This document shows positions 24,102 to 31,941 of a DNA stretch of 64,000 nucleotides, piece by piece. Positions within the stretch are counted from its first letter, which is position 1. Each line of letters opens with the position of its first letter. A model generated the notes under the pieces. The model was not told where the DNA came from. It was given only the letters and a program-made list of their open reading frames with translations, and did not search any database. The position numbers and the translations under genes were made by a program. The stretch lies in contig CAYGVI010000004.1 in the NCBI GenBank assembly GCA_964353335.1, positions 32,471 to 96,470 of the forward strand, read 5' to 3'. Source of the DNA: JAWAAW01 sp964353335 (GTDB lineage: Archaea > Nanobdellota > Nanobdellia > Woesearchaeales > ARS49).

Positions 24102-25046
24102 ATGGCAAAGAAAGAGGGAGAGAGCGGATTTGTTACAGTGTTCAAGGTTATTGGCGCTGTCTTTGGCGCGCTTGTGAGCCTGATTTTCTTTGCCATTGTG
24201 ATTTTCTTCGTAATCGCATTGTTCTTCCCAAGCCAGAACATACTTGGCGGAAACATCGCTGTTGTTCCAATCAAGGGAGTGATTTCAACAGGGGACAATG
24301 CAGACCTGTTCGGCGGAAAGGGAACGCCGTCAGAAGACATAGTTGGCTGGATAAAGTCAGCTGACAAGGATGAAAAAACAAAGGCAATACTGCTTGAGAT
24401 TGACAGCCCTGGCGGAAGCCCTGTTGCATCAGAGGAAATAGCAACAGCAGTGAAAAACGCAAACAAGACAGTTGTCGCAGTCATCAGGGAAACAGGCGCA
24501 TCTGGCGCATTCTGGGTCGCCACAGCAGCTGATTATGTCTTTGCGAGCAGGATGTCATTGACAGGAAGCATAGGAGTAACAGGCTCAAGGCTTGAATTTG
24601 CAGGATTATTGAAAGACTACAATATCACATACCGCAAGCTCTCTGCAGGAAAGTACAAGGACGCTGGCTCGCCGTGGAATGAAATGAGCCCTGAAGAGCA
24701 GACATTGTTCCAGAAAATGCTTGACGACATATACTCTGACTTCATCAGCGCTGTCGCAGAGAACAGGAACCTGCCTGTTGACAAGGTGAAAGAAATCGCA
24801 ACAGGCTTTGCACTCACAGGAGCCCAGGCAAAAGAGCTTGGCTTGGTAGACGCAATCGGAAACAAGGAAGACGCAACAAAGTACATTGAACAAAAGCTCA
24901 ACATCACAGCAGAACTCTACGAATTCAAGGAGTCAAAGTCAGTCTTTGAGGAAATTCTCGGCATGAGCAGCTACAACATCGGCAGGGGCATAGGCACAGA
25001 ACTCACAGATGCATCAGTTGAAAGCTCTCTGAAGATAACGACTTAA
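24102..25046 (+). CDS. sppA: Signal peptide peptidase SppA
   Basis: Membrane-bound serine protease that degrades cleaved signal peptides. From ATG 24102, 314 residues with an N-terminal anchor (19-42). Catalytic Ser134 in ETGASGAFW and Lys186 in AGKYKDAGSPW are 52 residues apart, the same spacing as Ser162/Lys214 known for Thermococcus SppA. The strand ILLEIDSPGGSP is the ClpP-like fold signature, and SLTGSIGVTG is also conserved. TATA CTTTATAAAC (24071-24080) is 27 nt before the start, so leaderless. The C-terminus overlaps the convergent dph2 gene by 4 nt. Confidence 0.93.
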   Translation: MAKKEGESGFVTVFKVIGAVFGALVSLIFFAIVIFFVIALFFPSQNILGGNIAVVPIKGVISTGDNADLFGGKGTPSEDIVGWIKSADKDEKTKAILLEIDSPGGSPVASEEIATAVKNANKTVVAVIRETGASGAFWVATAADYVFASRMSLTGSIGVTGSRLEFAGLLKDYNITYRKLSAGKYKDAGSPWNEMSPEEQTLFQKMLDDIYSDFISAVAENRNLPVDKVKEIATGFALTGAQAKELGLVDAIGNKEDATKYIEQKLNITAELYEFKESKSVFEEILGMSSYNIGRGIGTELTDASVESSLKITT

Positions 25047-25741
25047 TCCAATCCCTTAGTCCCCATCCAAATAGGAGCTTCGTAGCCTTCTGGAATGTGC
25101 GGAAATTTCAAGATTCCTGCTGAAACAAGGTCATTTATGTTAACTATGCCTGCCTTTTGGTCATCCATTCGCGGGCAGGCAGTGTTAACCCAGCAGTCAA
25201 TGAAATTAAAGTCCTCCAAATAACGGAAATCAAATGTGTCACAGACAAAAATAAAGTATTCCTTGTCCCCTTTCTTCTTTAATTGCAGTGCCCTCTGCAG
25301 GTTTTTCTGCCCTGGCTTTGTGCTGACAATAATTCCAACGCGTTTTGCTGTCAAAAACTTCAAGACAGCGCCTTTCCTTGACTTTGCATACGCCTCAACT
25401 TCCTTTATGTCAAGCTCTTTGAACTCAGAAGTGTAAGGATTAAAGCAAAACACAGGCTTGCCAGACTGCAAAGCAACATTAATCGGATGAAACACGCCAG
25501 AGCCAATAAAGAGAAACGCATCAACCTTAGAAACAAGCTTCAAAGCCATAGCAGCATTGCATCCAAGCACCTGCCCGCCTGCAACAGAGCCGGGAACCTG
25601 CTTTACAATCGCAGGAATCTGATTGGCAAACTGAATACTTGCAACAACACCAACCTTCTTTGGCAGTTTCTTGGCAACAGAAGAAGGAATAACCACCTTT
25701 CTTGTGCTGTGGGCGTGGATAAATAATGTTTTCATCGCCAT
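25043..25741 (-). CDS. dph2: Diphthamide synthase Dph2-like, lacking the N-terminal domain
   Basis: Dph2 transfers an aminocarboxypropyl group from SAM to the EF2 histidine, the first diphthamide step. The 232-residue protein matches the second and third domains: VLGCNAAMAL (C60 region), FIFVCDTFDFRYLEDF, and VNTACPR near the C-terminus. Full-length archaeal Dph2 is about 340 residues with three cluster cysteines, one per domain; the first domain with its Cys is absent here. No frame upstream encodes it, as the next 30 bp are promoter (TTTATAAACC 16-24 nt before the start). Activity therefore uncertain. Confidence 0.8.
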   Translation of the reverse strand: MAMKTLFIHAHSTRKVVIPSSVAKKLPKKVGVVASIQFANQIPAIVKQVPGSVAGGQVLGCNAAMALKLVSKVDAFLFIGSGVFHPINVALQSGKPVFCFNPYTSEFKELDIKEVEAYAKSRKGAVLKFLTAKRVGIIVSTKPGQKNLQRALQLKKKGDKEYFIFVCDTFDFRYLEDFNFIDCWVNTACPRMDDQKAGIVNINDLVSAGILKFPHIPEGYEAPIWMGTKGLD

Positions 25742-25772
25742 AAGAATGCAGAACAGGGTTTATAAAACTGCC

Positions 25773-26255
25773 TCAACCAAGCGAAATCAGGTGGTCAAGG
25801 CTTTCCCTAAACTCCTTTATTGTTGCCTTGTCATAATTTTGTGGAGATCCGAGCGCATAATCAAAGAGGTTTGCAAAAAATTTCTTTCTCGCGGCGAGAT
25901 ATCTTGGCAAATCACTTTCTACAAGAACAATTCTCGCGACACCAAGCTCCTGCTTCAGGGCGTCAACGCATTTTAATTTATTGTCAACCCCTGGCTCAAC
26001 AACCTCAACATATTCGTGAAAAGCCCAAAGCGGCCTGAATGCTGTTTCAACCTGGGAGCTTACGCCAATAACATAGCTATCATCTTTTTTCCCTGCCAGG
26101 ACAAGCGCAAAGCATTCAAGGGCAGGATTGCGTTCCTGGGGGACATCAAAGAAACTGAATTCCTTTCTGCCAAGCTCAACAGCATGCTTGCGGTAATTTA
26201 GATTTGCGAAAGTATCCCTGAATTTATTTACTTCCTCCCTTGTGTAAACTTTCAT
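25773..26255 (-). CDS. Hypothetical protein, 160 aa
   Basis: Soluble alpha/beta protein beginning MKVYTREEVNKF. Segments of note: KEFSFFDVPQERNPALECFALVLAG and ARIVLVESDLPRYLAARKKFF. ATG 26255 overlaps the stop of the upstream nuclease gene (ATGA) and is also 27 nt after a TTTATAAATGG TATA box, so it may be expressed both within the operon and from its own promoter. Family not recognised. Confidence 0.6.
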   Translation of the reverse strand: MKVYTREEVNKFRDTFANLNYRKHAVELGRKEFSFFDVPQERNPALECFALVLAGKKDDSYVIGVSSQVETAFRPLWAFHEYVEVVEPGVDNKLKCVDALKQELGVARIVLVESDLPRYLAARKKFFANLFDYALGSPQNYDKATIKEFRESLDHLISLG

Positions 26256-27019
26256 AGAGAATATCTGTGTTTGCCATTTATAAAAGTTCGTGCCCAAAGC
26301 TCCCTGACAGCATAATCCGCCAAAGGCTTCAAATTAACAATATCCTCCTCATTGTACTTAATCAATTTGTTCAGAAAATCAGTGTCTTTTGTTGACTTGA
26401 ACTGCTCCCACAAATAAACAGCATCACTTCCAGAAATCCCTTCCACTTCCTCTGCCCTTTTGATGCCGCGCTCTTTCTCAATTGCTTTCAAGCCGCCAGT
26501 AAGCCCAATGCGAGCACAAACGTGCCTTAAGTCAACGTGAGGCTTGTTAATCTGGAAGCCAAAGAACTTTTCAATAACTGGTAAATCAAAACTGCTTCCA
26601 TTGAAAGTCACAATCATCTTGCTCTTTTGCAGTTCTTTCTCAATCAAAGCCCTGTCAAGGTTATAGCCGCGGACAAATGTCTTTGTTTCATTGCCGTCAT
26701 ACAAACCGATAACAGTAATTGAGCCATAATAGCCATTTGTCTCAATATCCAAAAACACAGCTTCATCGCGGAAATTGTCATACAGGCGCCACTGCTCAGA
26801 AAGAGGCAAACTCTTTGACAAATAGTTCAGGTTCTCGTTCCACAATTCTGCCTTGAACTCGTGAATTTTCGCGTTTGCGCTCTCCTTGCGCTCAGGCGAA
26901 AAGCCAGCGACCTTTTTTGCCTCAACAAAAGCCTGCCAGTCAGGAATTCCCTGGGACCAAATCTTCTGCTCAGTAGCCGCCCTGACCTTGGGAAGAAAAA
27001 GGAAAGTGTTTCTTAGCAT
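26252..27019 (-). CDS. RNase H-like exonuclease domain protein (YprB/DnaQ-like)
   Basis: 255 residues with a predicted ribonuclease H-like 3'-5' exonuclease domain (RNase_H_2/YprB type). Catalytic acidic residues are visible in the DEDD order: FLDIETNG (ExoI, about 89-96), VTFNGSSFDLPVIEKFF (ExoII, Asp in FDLP), and KYNEEDIVNLKPL (ExoIII, final Asp). VDLRHVCARIGLTGGLKAIEKERGI is typical of the YprB subgroup. Probably acts on single-stranded DNA or RNA ends. First gene of an operon with the 160-aa protein (4-nt overlap). Confidence 0.82.
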   Translation of the reverse strand: MLRNTFLFLPKVRAATEQKIWSQGIPDWQAFVEAKKVAGFSPERKESANAKIHEFKAELWNENLNYLSKSLPLSEQWRLYDNFRDEAVFLDIETNGYYGSITVIGLYDGNETKTFVRGYNLDRALIEKELQKSKMIVTFNGSSFDLPVIEKFFGFQINKPHVDLRHVCARIGLTGGLKAIEKERGIKRAEEVEGISGSDAVYLWEQFKSTKDTDFLNKLIKYNEEDIVNLKPLADYAVRELWARTFINGKHRYSL

Positions 27020-27114
27020 TGCAGTAAAAACCCAGCTTCTGCTTAAAAAATCTCAGCATCCCTGTCCAGTGAACAGTGCCAAGCTATAAAAGTAAAGGGC
27101 AATACGCGTTTGGC

Positions 27115-27729
27115 ATGGACTACAAGCAGGAAACAATAAAGTGCTATGACATTCACGCGCTTATGCTGAACAAGGCATACCACGACCACTTTTACAACTA
27201 TGAGCAGGGATTTGCAGACAAGTTCCTGAGCCATCTTGGCGGCGTCAGAAGCGTGCTTGACCTTGGCTCAGGGCCTGGTTTTGCCGGAAGGCACTTTGAC
27301 AATCATGGAGCCAATGTGCTTTGCGCTGACCTTTCTGAGAAAATGGTTGAGCTTTGCCACAATAAAGGGCTCAGGGCAATACAGATGGACATAGAGGACA
27401 TCTGCCTTCCTGAAAATTACTTTGACGGAATCTGGGCATATGCCTCGCTATTACATGTTCCTAAGGCAAAAATGCCAGATGTTGCCAGCAGGATTGAGCG
27501 CATACTTATGCCAGATGGAATACTCGCTGTCGCGCTAAAAGAGGGCAAGAGCGAAGGTTTTGAGACGCGCAAAAGCCTTGGCAGCGGCAAAAGGTGGTTC
27601 AGCCATTACACAGAAGACGAGGCAAGGGAAATGTTTGGAAACTTTGGAGTGATTGATTCCTCAAAAACACAGGTTGAAAAGATGACATTCCTTCATTTGC
27701 TGATGCGCTCTAATAAACCCAGGGAATAA
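27115..27729 (+). CDS. Class I SAM-dependent methyltransferase
   Basis: 204 residues beginning MDYKQETIKCYD. Motif I VLDLGSGPGFAGRHF, post-I acidic CADLSEKMV, motif II IQMDIEDICLPENYFDGIWAYASLLHVPK, and post-motif PDGILAVALKEG all fit the UbiE/Methyltransf_11 group. ATG 27115 is 27 nt downstream of GCTATAAAAGT (TATA), so leaderless. It overlaps the convergent ICMT-like gene by 20 nt at the 3' ends. Substrate unknown. Confidence 0.85.
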   Translation: MDYKQETIKCYDIHALMLNKAYHDHFYNYEQGFADKFLSHLGGVRSVLDLGSGPGFAGRHFDNHGANVLCADLSEKMVELCHNKGLRAIQMDIEDICLPENYFDGIWAYASLLHVPKAKMPDVASRIERILMPDGILAVALKEGKSEGFETRKSLGSGKRWFSHYTEDEAREMFGNFGVIDSSKTQVEKMTFLHLLMRSNKPRE

Positions 27730-28315
27730 GCTTTTTCGTGCGGTTCATGTAGCTGATGTATTCCTTGCCGTACTTCTCAAGCAGTATCCTGTCACGCGAG
27801 CTCACCTTGTAGGCTGTTGCGAAAAGCAGGAGGATGGTAAACACCAGGGTGAACTTCAGCGAAAGAGTTAATGCGAGCCCTGCGATCACAAGAAGCATTG
27901 CCCAGTCGCGAGGATTCCTGATTCTCGCGTAAATGCCATTTGTTGAGTAAGGCGGAATTTCCTCTTTTGGCGCAAGAACCTGAATAAACCAGAAGAACTG
28001 CTTTCTCGCAGCCATTGCATTAATCAGGTTGTTAAGCCCGAGCAGCAAGAGCGCAATTCCAAAATAAGTCCAGTTTGTGTAATTGGTTGAAAGCACAGGA
28101 TTGCCTGCCTTGATGTACTCTCCAATACCAATGCCAAGAGTCAAAATGAAAGCAAGCCTGTAAACCCACGCGGCTTCAGGAGACATCACAGATTTCTTGT
28201 GCTTTGCCCACTGCATAACCTTTGTCCTGAACAAAGCCCTTGCCTGCAAAAGCCTTCCAACTATCAAAAACACAAGAAAAATTCCGGTTAAAACCATCCA
28301 GATTGCGATTTTCAT
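27710..28315 (-). CDS. Isoprenylcysteine carboxyl methyltransferase-like membrane methyltransferase
   Basis: 201 residues with about five membrane helices. The C-terminal signature GIYARIRNPRDWAMLLVIAG then DRILLEKYGKEYISYMNRTKKLIPW matches the ICMT/PEMT/NnrU superfamily (GxYxxxRxPxY and ExxLxxxxGxxYxxYxxxVxxxIP). Here the usual His of RHP is Asn (RNP). Likely methylates a membrane-associated substrate with SAM. It may be coupled to the 65-aa protein upstream (4-bp gap). Confidence 0.75.
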   Translation of the reverse strand: MKIAIWMVLTGIFLVFLIVGRLLQARALFRTKVMQWAKHKKSVMSPEAAWVYRLAFILTLGIGIGEYIKAGNPVLSTNYTNWTYFGIALLLLGLNNLINAMAARKQFFWFIQVLAPKEEIPPYSTNGIYARIRNPRDWAMLLVIAGLALTLSLKFTLVFTILLLFATAYKVSSRDRILLEKYGKEYISYMNRTKKLIPWVY

Positions 28316-28319
28316 TGTC

Positions 28320-28517
28320 TCACTTGCCTATGAGTGTTATCAGCCTGGCATTTCTGTCCAAAACCCTGTCTGACATCAAAGCTTCTGCATTTGAGGCTTT
28401 TTTGCTACCTTCATTTGCAAGCCTGATTGCATTGTTGGTATTGCGCAATGCCTCGCTGGCGTTTTGAAATAGCCTCTCAATAAGGTTTCGGTCTTCCATG
28501 CTTAATCCACTTGCCAT
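28320..28517 (-). CDS. Hypothetical small helical protein, 65 aa
   Basis: Helical protein MASGLSMEDRNLIERLF... rich in Asn/Ala with coiled-coil tendency (ASEALRNTNNAIRLANEGSK). A strong ribosome binding site GAGGTGAGC precedes the ATG and the stop is 4 bp before the ICMT-like gene, so likely an operon. No family recognised. Confidence 0.55.
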   Translation of the reverse strand: MASGLSMEDRNLIERLFQNASEALRNTNNAIRLANEGSKKASNAEALMSDRVLDRNARLITLIGK

Positions 28518-28564
28518 GTGCTCACCTCAAACCAAGCAGAATTCTAAGAGTATATAATCTTTTC

Positions 28565-29215
28565 TTAGCGGCGCCTGTTAATGCCAACCCTTTTGCAGTA
28601 TTTGTAAATTGGGCATTTTGAACAGAAAGGCGAGACAGGAACGCAGATTGTCTTTCCGTGAGCAACAAAAGTGTCATTGACAATCTGCCAGTGCTTTCTC
28701 GGAATAAGCTTCATCAGCTTTTCCTCGGTCTCTTCAGGAGTTTTTGTTTTTACCCAACCCAATCTATTTGACAAACGAAAAACATGCGTGTCAACAGGTA
28801 TCGCATCAATGCCAAATGCATAAACCAAAACACAATTGGCAACTTTTCTTCCAACACCAGGAAGCTTGACAAGGTCATCAAGATTCTTGGGAACCCTGCT
28901 GTCAAAATCACTCACCAGCATCTTTGCCGCGTTAATAACATTCTTTGACTTGTTGTTGAAAAAACCAATCCGTCTGATTATCTTTATCACATCTGCCTTA
29001 CGAGCGTCAGCAAGCCTGGCAGCAGTCGGATACTTCCTGAAAAGTTCTGCAGAAACAACCTCAGTAACCTCGTCTTTTGCGCGGGCACTCAAAATAGTCG
29101 ATATCAACACCTTAAAAGCGTCATATTTTCTGCCCATCTTGCCGAGCATTGTCTCTATGCCCTGCGATTTAAGCAGTTTTTTCAGCACAATATCAATTTC
29201 AGAGTGCTTTACCAT
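28565..29215 (-). CDS. nth: Endonuclease III (DNA glycosylase/AP lyase)
   Basis: Removes oxidised pyrimidines and nicks the abasic site in base excision repair. 216 residues from ATG 29215. HhH motif VKLPGVGRKVANCVL with catalytic Lys in GRK, the GPD Asp in IPVDTHVFRL, and the C-terminal [4Fe-4S] cysteines in the order C-x6-C-x2-C-x5-C (CVPVSPFCSKCPIYKYC). All catalytic residues intact. Start overlaps the end of the ogg gene by 17 nt, so the two repair genes are cotranscribed. Confidence 0.95.
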   Translation of the reverse strand: MVKHSEIDIVLKKLLKSQGIETMLGKMGRKYDAFKVLISTILSARAKDEVTEVVSAELFRKYPTAARLADARKADVIKIIRRIGFFNNKSKNVINAAKMLVSDFDSRVPKNLDDLVKLPGVGRKVANCVLVYAFGIDAIPVDTHVFRLSNRLGWVKTKTPEETEEKLMKLIPRKHWQIVNDTFVAHGKTICVPVSPFCSKCPIYKYCKRVGINRRR

Positions 29216-30017
29216 GCAATCTCCTCCAGTGATACAGATACTGCTGGGCATAGCCTGCCATTTTGCCCCATCTCTGCCTTCCGAAATCAGCCAAATCCTT
29301 TAGTTTTACTTTTTTCGCGCCAACATACTGCTCTTTAATCACGCGCTCCATCCAGACATCAACAGGAAAGCTCTCTGTAAAGCCCAAAGAGAACAAACAA
29401 ATGCAGTCAGCGACCTTTTCTCCAATGCCAGGAAGCTCCATAAGTTTCTCTTTTGCTTTCTTGTACTGCATTTTCCTCAGCCTTGCGAAAAAGCCATCAC
29501 TCACTTTTGCATTAACACCTGCAATATACTTTGCCCTGAAGCCAACTGCGCACTTTTTCAATTTCGCAGCATCCTTCAGAGCACCAGGCGAAGGAAAAAT
29601 AAAGAACTTCTTGCCCTTGAAAACAACTTCCTTGCCAAACTTTTCAGCAATGCACTCCATATTCTTCTTGATTTTCTTGATATTGGAAAACTGCGAACAA
29701 AGAAAGCCAACAGTGCACTCCCAAGGGTCCTGCCGAATCAGCCTTAAGCCAGGATATTTCTTAATTGCAACTCGTAGAGCCGGGTCTTTTGACAATTGGT
29801 GCATAATCTCAAGATAATTCTCATCAAGCCCAAAGAAATGCCGAACAAAACGCTCAGAAGCGCCCTCAAAAAACAGCCTCAAACCTTCCTGCCTGACCCT
29901 GAATACCTTCTCCCGGGTCACTATATAATACCACAAATCATGCAAAACATACCTGAAAAACTGTCCAGAATCAAGAGTATGCCGAAGATTGAAGCCAGAA
30001 ACGCTTAAAGCCCCCAT
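29199..30017 (-). CDS. ogg: 8-oxoguanine DNA glycosylase (Ogg1-type)
   Basis: 272-residue HhH-GPD glycosylase that excises 8-oxoguanine. Family features: the N-terminal LDSGQFFRY, the QDPWECTVGFLCSQFSNI segment (Ogg1 has QDPxExLxSFICSxNN), HhH motif MELPGIGEKVADCI with catalytic Lys, and the Asp in SFPVDVWMERV. ATG 30017 is 27 nt after the AATATTTAAAT TATA box (30039-30049), so leaderless. First gene of the ogg-nth operon and divergent from the surface-protein gene. Confidence 0.93.
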   Translation of the reverse strand: MGALSVSGFNLRHTLDSGQFFRYVLHDLWYYIVTREKVFRVRQEGLRLFFEGASERFVRHFFGLDENYLEIMHQLSKDPALRVAIKKYPGLRLIRQDPWECTVGFLCSQFSNIKKIKKNMECIAEKFGKEVVFKGKKFFIFPSPGALKDAAKLKKCAVGFRAKYIAGVNAKVSDGFFARLRKMQYKKAKEKLMELPGIGEKVADCICLFSLGFTESFPVDVWMERVIKEQYVGAKKVKLKDLADFGRQRWGKMAGYAQQYLYHWRRLHGKAL

Positions 30018-30038
30018 AACACTCGGAAAGAATGAGCA

Positions 30039-30079
30039 ATATTTAAATACCCTTCTTCTTTATAAATACCAAAGAGGTC
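30039..30079. promoter_or_regulatory. Divergent promoter region between ogg and the surface protein gene
   Basis: Palindromic TATA AATATTTAAATA at 30039-30050 can serve both directions: 27 nt before ogg ATG (minus) and about 25 nt before the AGAGGT ribosome binding site (30073) of the surface-protein GTG start. A second TATA-like CTTTATAAATACC at 30058-30070 is also present. Confidence 0.6.
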
Positions 30080-30085
30080 TTAAAA

Positions 30086-31762
30086 GTGAGAAGAAATGCA
30101 GTCATAAACTGTGCAGTATTACTTGTTTTAGCACTCTGCCTGGCGCTTATTCCACAGGCACTTGCCTCAGGCACCAAACTGGTTACAGATGGAATGAATG
30201 TCACGCTTAACAAGACAGATAATTTTGACCCTGTCAATGCAAGCAGCTACCTGAACTACACAATCAATATTACAATAACAAACCTTTCGTCGACTCTTAC
30301 AAACATCAGCAACCTCACTTTGACAGAGAACTATTCTGACCAGGTAATTTACATAAGCGCTCAGCCAACGCCAATCCCTGGGACAAACAACACGTTTATC
30401 CTTGGCAACATAACTGTTAACACAACTATCCAGGTCAACATCACTGTTTTTGTGCTCAACATTACAAACGGCACAGTCATCAACAACACTGCAAACATCT
30501 CATTTTTCACCATAAACAGCATACAGTGGGCAGGTGTGCAGTTGAACATCACCACGACAGAAAACACGACAGTAAACAACCCGCCGCTGTATAACTTCAG
30601 CAACCTGACTGTTGCTAAGACAGATTCGCCTGATCCTGTGAGCGCCAGCACCAACCTGACTTATGTGGTTAATGTCACAACAACAGGCAATGGAACTTCG
30701 TATAATATCACTGTGAATGACACTTACCCAGCGCAGGTTATCTACCTGACTTCACAGCCAACACCAGTTACCGGCACCAATAACACATGGGTACTGGGCA
30801 ACTTCACAAACGGAACAAGCATACTTGTCAATATAACAGTGCTCGTGATGAACATCAGCAACGGCACAGTAATCAACAACACAGCAAATGTCACAATGAA
30901 TAACGAAACAGGCGGCCTGCTCAGATTCTTCAGCACACAAAACACAACAGTGCTCAACCCGCCTGTCTACAACACGAGCACCATAACTGTGGCAAAGACA
31001 AGCGACCCTGACCCTGTCGGAATAAACTCCCAGCTCAATTACACGATTACCGTGACTGCCGGCGGAAACGGCACATCATTCAATGTGACTGTCAATGATA
31101 CATACCCTGCAGGCATTGTCTTCAACAGTGCACAGCCAACTCCGCTCACAGGAACAAACAATTCGTGGATACTCGGCAACCTCACGAATGGAACAATCAT
31201 ACTCATCAACATCACAATGAATGTCACATCCTTGTCTGACGGCACAGTGCTTACGAACCGCGTAAATGTCACATATCAAAACGAAACAAGCGGCAACCTC
31301 AGCGTGGCAGCATCAGCATTCACAACTGTTTCCAACCCATCTTCGTCAGGTAGCGGAGGTGGCGGCGGAGGTAGCGGCGGAGGATATTATTACGGGTATT
31401 CAAACACCACCAACACATCCACAACAGCCTGTTTTGAGAGCTGGACTTGCGATTCCTGGAGCGCGTGCGTGAACACAAAACAGACAAGGTCGTGCAGTGA
31501 CCTGAGAGCCTGCGGGACAACAAAGCTCAAGCCGCTAGAAGAGCAGAACTGCATTTATACAATTCCCCCTGCAACACTGCCGCAGGAAGCAGAGCCTGCA
31601 GCACAGCCTGTAGCAGAGCCTGAGTCGCTGCCAGAAACAGTAAAAGCAAGCAGGATGCCAAGCCTGGAGAAGATATTCTACGGGATTTCACTCATTGCCC
31701 TTGCAGGCCTCCTTGTCTACCTGTTCATACTGCACAGGCGCAACAAAATGCAGCAATATTGA
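30086..31762 (+). CDS. Surface glycoprotein with DUF11 repeats and a thrombospondin-like module
   Basis: 558 residues. GTG start, signal peptide (VLLVLALCLALIPQALA), then three repeats of about 120 residues with the DUF11 pattern (N-T/V-LTVAKTxSPDPV start; QPTPxTGTNNTWVLGN end). N-glycosylation sequons N-x-S/T are extremely dense. A Gly/Ser-rich spacer leads to a six-Cys segment CFESWTCDSWSACVNTKQ.. (about 449-490) like a thrombospondin type 1 repeat. A Pro/Glu stalk, then a membrane helix (IFYGISLIALAGLLVYLFIL) and basic end anchor it. Likely an exposed adhesion or S-layer-associated protein. Confidence 0.85.
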   Translation: MRRNAVINCAVLLVLALCLALIPQALASGTKLVTDGMNVTLNKTDNFDPVNASSYLNYTINITITNLSSTLTNISNLTLTENYSDQVIYISAQPTPIPGTNNTFILGNITVNTTIQVNITVFVLNITNGTVINNTANISFFTINSIQWAGVQLNITTTENTTVNNPPLYNFSNLTVAKTDSPDPVSASTNLTYVVNVTTTGNGTSYNITVNDTYPAQVIYLTSQPTPVTGTNNTWVLGNFTNGTSILVNITVLVMNISNGTVINNTANVTMNNETGGLLRFFSTQNTTVLNPPVYNTSTITVAKTSDPDPVGINSQLNYTITVTAGGNGTSFNVTVNDTYPAGIVFNSAQPTPLTGTNNSWILGNLTNGTIILINITMNVTSLSDGTVLTNRVNVTYQNETSGNLSVAASAFTTVSNPSSSGSGGGGGGSGGGYYYGYSNTTNTSTTACFESWTCDSWSACVNTKQTRSCSDLRACGTTKLKPLEEQNCIYTIPPATLPQEAEPAAQPVAEPESLPETVKASRMPSLEKIFYGISLIALAGLLVYLFILHRRNKMQQY

Positions 31763-31870
31763 GCCAAAACTGTTTCTTATATTATCTTATTATCATAATC
31801 CAGTTATGTATATCGCAGGCAAATAATGTTTAAATACTAATTCATACCGCTTGTGGTTCAGTCCGACGAT

Positions 31871-31890
31871 AACCACTATATGTAGTGGTT
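31871..31890. promoter_or_regulatory. Candidate NrdR box upstream of nrdJ
   Basis: Near-perfect palindrome AACCACTATATGTAGTGGTT. The core CACTATATgTAGTG closely follows the bacterial NrdR box consensus (ACACtATATaTaGTGt). It lies 52 nt before the nrdJ start and downstream of the TATA element GTTTAAATAC (about 31828-31837), where a bound repressor would block transcription. nrdR itself is two genes downstream in the operon. Classical NrdR sites come in pairs; I found only one clear copy. Confidence 0.65.
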
Positions 31891-31941
31891 TTCTGACAAT
31901 AATCGTATTCCAACAGTGAAAAACAGGGTCGAGGTGAGAGA

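Noticed and set aside
31763..31941. Cobalamin riboswitch before nrdJ
   Set aside because: No B12-box sequence or extended fold was visible; the clear feature is the NrdR-like palindrome.
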